From Acidobacteriaceae bacterium (GTDB taxonomy: Bacteria; Acidobacteriota; Terriglobia; Terriglobales; Acidobacteriaceae): a stretch of 5,536 nucleotides of DNA. Below are positions 5,455-5,536 of the stretch, one piece after another. The stretch is taken from assembly GCA_003140655.1 (NCBI GenBank), contig PLKR01000334.1, positions 1 through 5,536 on the forward strand, in the 5' to 3' direction. Within the stretch, counting starts at the first letter, position 1, and every line of letters starts with the position of its first letter. A model generated the notes under the pieces. That model searched no databases and was not told the DNA's origin. It was given only the letters and a program-made list of their open reading frames with translations. Both the position numbers and the translations under genes were made by a program.

Positions 5455-5481
5455 ATAACGGCAGGAAACAAGAAAAGTTAC
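5455..5481 (-). promoter_or_regulatory. Possible ECF-type promoter of the sigma/VOC operon
   Basis: On the minus strand, GTAAC (5481-5477) and CGTTAT (5460-5455) are separated by 16 bases. ECF promoters commonly pair an AAC-containing -35 with a CGT-type -10 at about this spacing, so the site may be recognised by the sigma factor encoded 33 bases downstream (autoregulation). Two short elements can occur by chance; no second copy was identified in the window. Confidence 0.35.
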
Positions 5482-5536
5482 GGCAGAAAATCGAGCCTTA
5501 CGCCGGTACCGGGCTTTCCGCGTAATACAAATCCTC

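Overview
The window looks like a bacterial chromosome segment, moderately GC-rich by eye. I infer the Acidobacteriota (Koribacter/Terriglobia type). The reasons are the nadD-rsfS-rlmH order, a small charged 54-residue protein of a kind I recall from that group, heptamer-type intergenic repeats, and an ECF sigma factor linked to PhnB-like VOC proteins. This assignment rests on recognition, not on a database search.

Left third (15-1798, + strand): a housekeeping cluster. nadD (NAD biosynthesis) is followed by a 143-bp gap that carries an imperfect inverted repeat built on heptamers (about TRGTCGT). Next come rsfS (ribosome silencing factor) and, 21 bp later, rlmH (23S rRNA pseudouridine-1915 methyltransferase), which starts with GTG. 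rsfS and rlmH both act on the large ribosomal subunit and are probably co-transcribed.

Middle (1799-3365): a 120-bp intergenic region contains a clean 18-bp dyad (8-bp half-sites, 2-bp centre). It leads into a 54-codon ORF with a good Shine-Dalgarno, on the + strand at 1919-2083. Convergent to it, with an 18-bp gap, is a secreted class C beta-lactamase-fold serine hydrolase (3265-2102) that resembles the mitochondrial LACTB protein more than true beta-lactamases.

Right part (3366-5536, - strand): a two-gene unit. A short ECF sigma factor (TTG start at 5421) overlaps by 8 bp a large protein made of a roughly 70-residue charged helical leader and three tandem PhnB-like VOC (glyoxalase/bleomycin-resistance fold) domains. 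The overlap, and a GGAGG site inside the last sigma codons, indicate translational coupling. Upstream of the sigma gene are a possible ECF-type promoter (GTAAC-N16-CGTTAT) and a perfect 12-bp palindrome that includes the sigma Shine-Dalgarno. The most interesting hypothesis is that the leader is a sigma-interacting module and the VOC domains sense a small molecule, making a one-component sigma regulator without a membrane anti-sigma factor. This is inference.

No rRNA, tRNA, CRISPR array, insertion sequence or convincing intrinsic terminator was seen. No gene-free stretch exceeds 143 bp.
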